The notes under the pieces are model-generated. The model did no database searches, had not been told where the DNA came from, and saw only the letters and a list, made by a program, of their open reading frames with translations. This document shows positions 7,364-9,790 of a stretch of 9,790 nucleotides of DNA, piece after piece; within the stretch, counting starts at the first letter, position 1, and every line of letters begins with the position of its first letter. A program made the position numbers and the translations under genes. Origin of the DNA: Clostridiales bacterium (GTDB taxonomy: Bacteria > Bacillota > Clostridia > Oscillospirales > CAG-272); NCBI GenBank assembly GCA_012511425.1, contig JAAZGC010000080.1, forward strand, positions 1 through 9,790. Reading direction: 5' to 3'.

Positions 7364-7411
7364 AAAAAATAAAAAAATTCCGTCCGGCAATTGTTTTCTT
7401 GCCGGACGGAA
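7364..7411 (-). terminator. Strong Rho-independent terminator after the first oxidoreductase
   Basis: A perfect 13-bp GC-rich stem (7411-7399 pairing with 7390-7378; core TTGCCGGACGGAA) with an 8-base loop is followed on the minus strand by T7-A-T6. It begins six bases after the stop codon of the oxidoreductase gene at 7417-8520. It is the best terminator in the window, yet it lies directly in the leader of the next gene on the same strand. Confidence 0.92.
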
Positions 7412-7416
7412 GACTG

Positions 7417-8520
7417 TCAGTCAAGAATGCCGAATTTAAATGATGGATCCATCGGTTTAGGACGTTCGTATTTCGTCTTTAACTCGATGTATTTCCCTGT
7501 TTCGCTTGATATGGTGAAGGATTCCATTATCTCAAGCACATGGAGCGGCTGCTGCCAGCCGCATCTTGCGCATCTGCCGGTTTCGATAGATTTTGCAAAA
7601 TCGGCAAGCCCGAGACCTCGACTCTGTTCGGCATATGGAAACATAAGCGGAAATTCCTTCCACTGCCCGTCTTCGGGACGCCAGATACCGACGGGTCCCC
7701 CGAAGCAGTTGGGGTCTGGAATTGAAAGTGTTCCTTCGGTTCCGTATATTTCAACTCTTGGGGTCTGTGATTCATATACATCGAATGTCATCCAGATTGA
7801 ACCAATTATTCCGCTGTCGAACCGCATCGTGCCGCTGATATATGTCGGGCAGTTGACCTTAATCATTTCGCCGAAGTGCGGAGCAGCGGTTATCATTCGT
7901 TCTTTGAAAGTTGCTCCGGTCATTCCGGAAACACCGCTGACACCGCCGAGCATATTGATGAGAGTCGTAACATAATACGGCCCCATATCAAACATCGGTC
8001 CGCCGCCGAACTGGTAGAAGAAATCGGGATCGGGATGCCATGATTCTGGTCCGTGACCGTTGAAGAAAGCAGCGGCGCCAACCGGCTCTCCGATATAACC
8101 GCTGTCAATCAGGAATCTTGAAGTCTGCAGGCCAGCGCCTAAGAAGGTGTCGGGAGCGCCGCCGATCATAAGTCCCTTTTCTTTTGCAATTCTGACAAGC
8201 TCAAGCCCCTCTTCAAACGATGCACCGAGTGGTTTTTCGGTAAATACCGCTTTGCCGGCTTCAAGCGCGGCTTTGGTAACATCGAAATGCTGATAAGGTC
8301 TTGTAAGGTTCAAAACGATATCGACATCGGGATCGGCAAAAGCATCATACATGGTTTCGTAAAGCTTCGGGATATTATACTCCCGCTGCGCTTTCTCGGC
8401 TCGTTCGCGGATGAGATCGCAGACACCGATAATTTTGATTTCCCTGAAAGTTGTGGTAATAACTCTGAGATAAGTCGCACTGATTATACCACAGCCTATC
8501 ATTGCTACATTAAGAGACAT
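7417..8520 (-). CDS. Gfo/Idh/MocA-family oxidoreductase (downstream paralogue)
   Basis: A cytoplasmic NAD(P)-dependent dehydrogenase of 367 residues, of the family that oxidises or reduces hydroxyls on sugars, inositols and related polyols. The N-terminal Rossmann fold carries AMIGCGIISATYL at 6-18 (GxGxxS/A-like turn with Ile12), VCDLIRERAEKA at 33-44 with an acidic end to beta-2 (Asp35, suggesting NAD over NADP), and NLTRPYQHF at 71-79. The catalytic lysine is in EKPLGAS at 95-101 (Lys96). GGGPMFDMGPYY at 172-183 provides Asp178, but the usual histidine four residues later is Tyr182. The C-terminal half is the alpha/beta substrate domain. A CxxC pair, Cys317 and Cys320, is absent from the neighbouring paralogue. 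An AGGAG site lies 6 bases before the ATG. It sits 60 bases downstream of its paralogue and ends at a strong terminator. Substrate unknown. Confidence 0.93.
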   Translation of the reverse strand: MSLNVAMIGCGIISATYLRVITTTFREIKIIGVCDLIRERAEKAQREYNIPKLYETMYDAFADPDVDIVLNLTRPYQHFDVTKAALEAGKAVFTEKPLGASFEEGLELVRIAKEKGLMIGGAPDTFLGAGLQTSRFLIDSGYIGEPVGAAAFFNGHGPESWHPDPDFFYQFGGGPMFDMGPYYVTTLINMLGGVSGVSGMTGATFKERMITAAPHFGEMIKVNCPTYISGTMRFDSGIIGSIWMTFDVYESQTPRVEIYGTEGTLSIPDPNCFGGPVGIWRPEDGQWKEFPLMFPYAEQSRGLGLADFAKSIETGRCARCGWQQPLHVLEIMESFTISSETGKYIELKTKYERPKPMDPSFKFGILD

Positions 8521-8546
8521 AAATAACTCCTGTCAGACCTTAATAA

Positions 8547-8568
8547 TTACGGAAAGCATATTCCGTAA
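8547..8568 (-). terminator. Weak hairpin between the two oxidoreductase genes
   Basis: TTACGGAA and TTCCGTAA form a perfect 8-bp stem around a 6-base loop, 12 bases past the stop of the upstream paralogue and followed on the minus strand by TTATTAAGG. The stem is short and the U-run poor, so partial termination or transcript 3'-end stabilisation is more likely than full termination. It lies about 15 bases before the ribosome binding site of the downstream gene. Confidence 0.4.
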
Positions 8569-8580
8569 GGACAGAGATTC

Positions 8581-9684
8581 TCAGTCAAGAATACCGTATT
8601 TAAACGATGGATCCATCGGCTTTGTGCGGTTGTATTTTGAAGTTATCTCAATGTATTTGCCGGTGTCGCTTGATGTGGTAAATGATTCCATAATTTCAAG
8701 GACATGAAGGGTCTGGTGCCAGTCGCTTCTTGCGTATCTGCCGGTTTCGATCGATTTTGCGAAATCGGCAAGCCCGAGACCGCGGCTGTTGTCTGCGTAG
8801 GGGAACATCAGCGGGAATTCTTTCCAGTGCCCGTCTTCGGGACGCCAGATATTAACCGGTCCGCCGAAGCAGTTGGGGTCGGGAACGGAAAGGCTTCCTT
8901 CGGTACCGTATATTTCGATCCTCGGAGTCTGTGAGGCATAGGCGTCGAATGTCGTCCAGATGGAGCCGATTATACCGCTGTCGAAACGCATCGAGCCGTG
9001 AATGTATGTCGGGCAGTTTACCTTTATTATCTCGCCGAAGTGGGGAGCTGCGGTTATCAGGCGCTCTTTAAAGGTTGTTCTGACCATTCCGGATACGCCG
9101 CTGACACCGCCTAAAAGGTTGATAAGAGCGGTAATATAATACGGTCCCATATCAAACATCGGTCCGCCGCCGAACTGGTAATAGAAATCGGGGTCGGTAT
9201 GCCAGGATTCGTGGCCGCGGCAGTTGAAGAATGCAGCGGCACCGACAGGCTCGCCGATAAAGCCGCTGTCAAGCAGGCGCCTTGAAGTCTGTATGCCCGC
9301 ACCCATGAAGGTGTCGGGAGCGCCGCCGAGCATAAGTCCCTTTTCCTTCGCAAGTCTGACAAGTTCAATTCCTTCATCAAGCGAGGCGCCGAGCGGTTTT
9401 TCCGAATATACCGACTTGCCGGCTTCGAGTGCGGCTTTGGTGACTTCAAAATGCTGATACGGTCTTGTAAGGTTCAAAACTATATCGACATCGGGGTCGG
9501 CGAAAGCGTCATGCATGGTTTCATAAAGCTTCGGAATGTTGTATTCCTTCTGCGCACGCTCCGCGCGTTCGCGGATTAGGTCGCAGACGCCGATAAGCTC
9601 GATTTCTTTAAATGTCTTGGTAATATTATGCAGATAAATTCCGCTGATCGAACCGCAGCCGATCATTGCTATGTTAAGAGACAT
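8581..9684 (-). CDS. Gfo/Idh/MocA-family oxidoreductase (upstream paralogue)
   Basis: Same family and exactly the same length (367 residues) as the gene at 7417-8520; I count 65 differences by eye with no gap, so about 82 percent identity. The cofactor turn is the more canonical IGCGSISG at 8-15. Lys96 in EKPLGAS, Asp178 and Tyr182 (in place of His) in GGGPMFDMGPYY, and the C-terminal MDPSFKYGILD are all kept. Changes cluster in residues 12-30, 155-163 (NCRGHESWHTD versus NGHGPESWHPD), 201-203 and 317-325, some near the expected substrate pocket, so the two may act on related but different substrates or successive steps. A strong GGGAGGT site lies 10 bases before the ATG. It begins 28 bases after the stop of the partial gene at the right edge, so it is probably not the first gene of its operon. 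Confidence 0.93.
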   Translation of the reverse strand: MSLNIAMIGCGSISGIYLHNITKTFKEIELIGVCDLIRERAERAQKEYNIPKLYETMHDAFADPDVDIVLNLTRPYQHFEVTKAALEAGKSVYSEKPLGASLDEGIELVRLAKEKGLMLGGAPDTFMGAGIQTSRRLLDSGFIGEPVGAAAFFNCRGHESWHTDPDFYYQFGGGPMFDMGPYYITALINLLGGVSGVSGMVRTTFKERLITAAPHFGEIIKVNCPTYIHGSMRFDSGIIGSIWTTFDAYASQTPRIEIYGTEGSLSVPDPNCFGGPVNIWRPEDGHWKEFPLMFPYADNSRGLGLADFAKSIETGRYARSDWHQTLHVLEIMESFTTSSDTGKYIEITSKYNRTKPMDPSFKYGILD

Positions 9685-9712
9685 AATAAATAATACCTCC
9701 CGTTAAATCTTT

Positions 9713-9790
9713 TTAAATCTTATAAAGCAGTTTGTTTTCAAGATATTTCTGGTCGGAAAGCCCATGCTCAACAGCATATTGTTTGCTTTC
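9713..9790 (-). CDS. C-terminal end of an unidentified gene (partial)
   Basis: Reading leftward from the window edge, one frame is open for 25 codons and ends in TAA at 9715-9713. It gives ESKQYAVEHGLSDQKYLENK then LLYKI. The composition is plausible for a real protein and the stop lies 28 bases before the next gene on the same strand, just upstream of its GGGAGGT site, which is normal operon spacing. The piece is too short to name a family. It is probably the preceding gene of the oxidoreductase operon. Confidence 0.5.
   Translation of the reverse strand, partial: ESKQYAVEHGLSDQKYLENKLLYKI

Larger units (their letters stand above)
7417..9684 (-). repeat. Tandem gene duplication (two 1104-bp copies)
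   Basis: Bases 7417-8520 and 8581-9684 are full-length homologous copies in direct orientation, separated by 60 bases. Nucleotide identity is uneven: there is, for example, an exact 35-base match at 7982-8016 and 9146-9180, while other stretches differ at most third positions. This fits a duplication followed by divergence, perhaps with local gene conversion. Confidence 0.9.

Noticed and set aside
7349..7390. 14-residue N-terminal extension of the ADP-ribosylglycohydrolase-family protein from the ATG at 7390
   Set aside because: That ATG is inside the terminator stem and has no ribosome binding site. The TTG at 7348 with AGAGGTG upstream is far better.
7391..7975. 194-codon plus-strand open frame opposite the downstream oxidoreductase
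   Set aside because: It lies wholly antisense to a clear Gfo/Idh/MocA gene and the terminator, resembles no family, and has no convincing ribosome binding site. It is a shadow frame.
8521..9790. Riboswitch or structured leader upstream of the oxidoreductases
   Set aside because: The gaps are only 60 and 28 bases, too short for known aptamers, and show only a simple hairpin.
1..9790. Mobile element, CRISPR array or defence island
   Set aside because: No transposase, integrase, terminal inverted repeats, spaced repeats or toxin-antitoxin pair is visible. The ADP-ribosylglycohydrolase-family gene has no ADP-ribosyltransferase partner, so a toxin-antitoxin or DraT/DraG reading is not supported.

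Overview
The window reads as a piece of a bacterial chromosome, most likely from an uncultured anaerobic Bacillota (Clostridia-like) lineage. This is inferred from balanced-to-slightly-AT base composition, strong GGAGG/GAGGTG-type ribosome binding sites, TTG starts, Rho-independent terminators, a CotH-type lipoprotein, DapL instead of the succinylase route to lysine, and ThyX as thymidylate synthase. No single gene fixes the taxon; a Spirochaetota or Lentisphaerota-like source is not excluded. I found no rRNA, tRNA, CRISPR array, insertion sequence or phage gene.

Layout. Positions 1-140 hold no confident gene, but a terminator hairpin lies at 82-125. Then come a secreted CotH-family lipoprotein (minus, 141-2252) and a 172-bp divergent promoter region with a candidate promoter for each side. 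dapL (plus, 2425-3597) converges on a two-gene minus-strand unit, yfbR then ogt (4732 down to 3621). Only 17 bp separates yfbR from the divergent thyX (plus, 4750-5511). A perfect 13-bp hairpin divides thyX from an ADP-ribosylglycohydrolase-family gene (minus, 5570-7348; TTG start, 592 aa). Upstream of that gene lie a strong minus-strand terminator and two tandem Gfo/Idh/MocA oxidoreductase paralogues (minus, 7417-8520 and 8581-9684). By my hand alignment they are about 82 percent identical over 367 residues with no gap. The end of one more minus-strand gene runs off the right edge.

Function. The middle block is housekeeping: lysine/peptidoglycan precursor synthesis (DapL), dNMP turnover (YfbR), dTMP synthesis (ThyX) and repair of O6-alkylguanine (Ogt). 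The right block (partial gene, two oxidoreductases, ADP-ribosylglycohydrolase-family protein) looks like a catabolic or modification operon acting on a sugar, sugar alcohol or ribosylated compound; the substrate cannot be read from the sequence. The most notable points are the freshly duplicated oxidoreductase pair, the terminator that ends only three bases before the ribosome binding site of the ADP-ribosylglycohydrolase gene, and the divergent yfbR/thyX pair. No clear previously undescribed system is evident.
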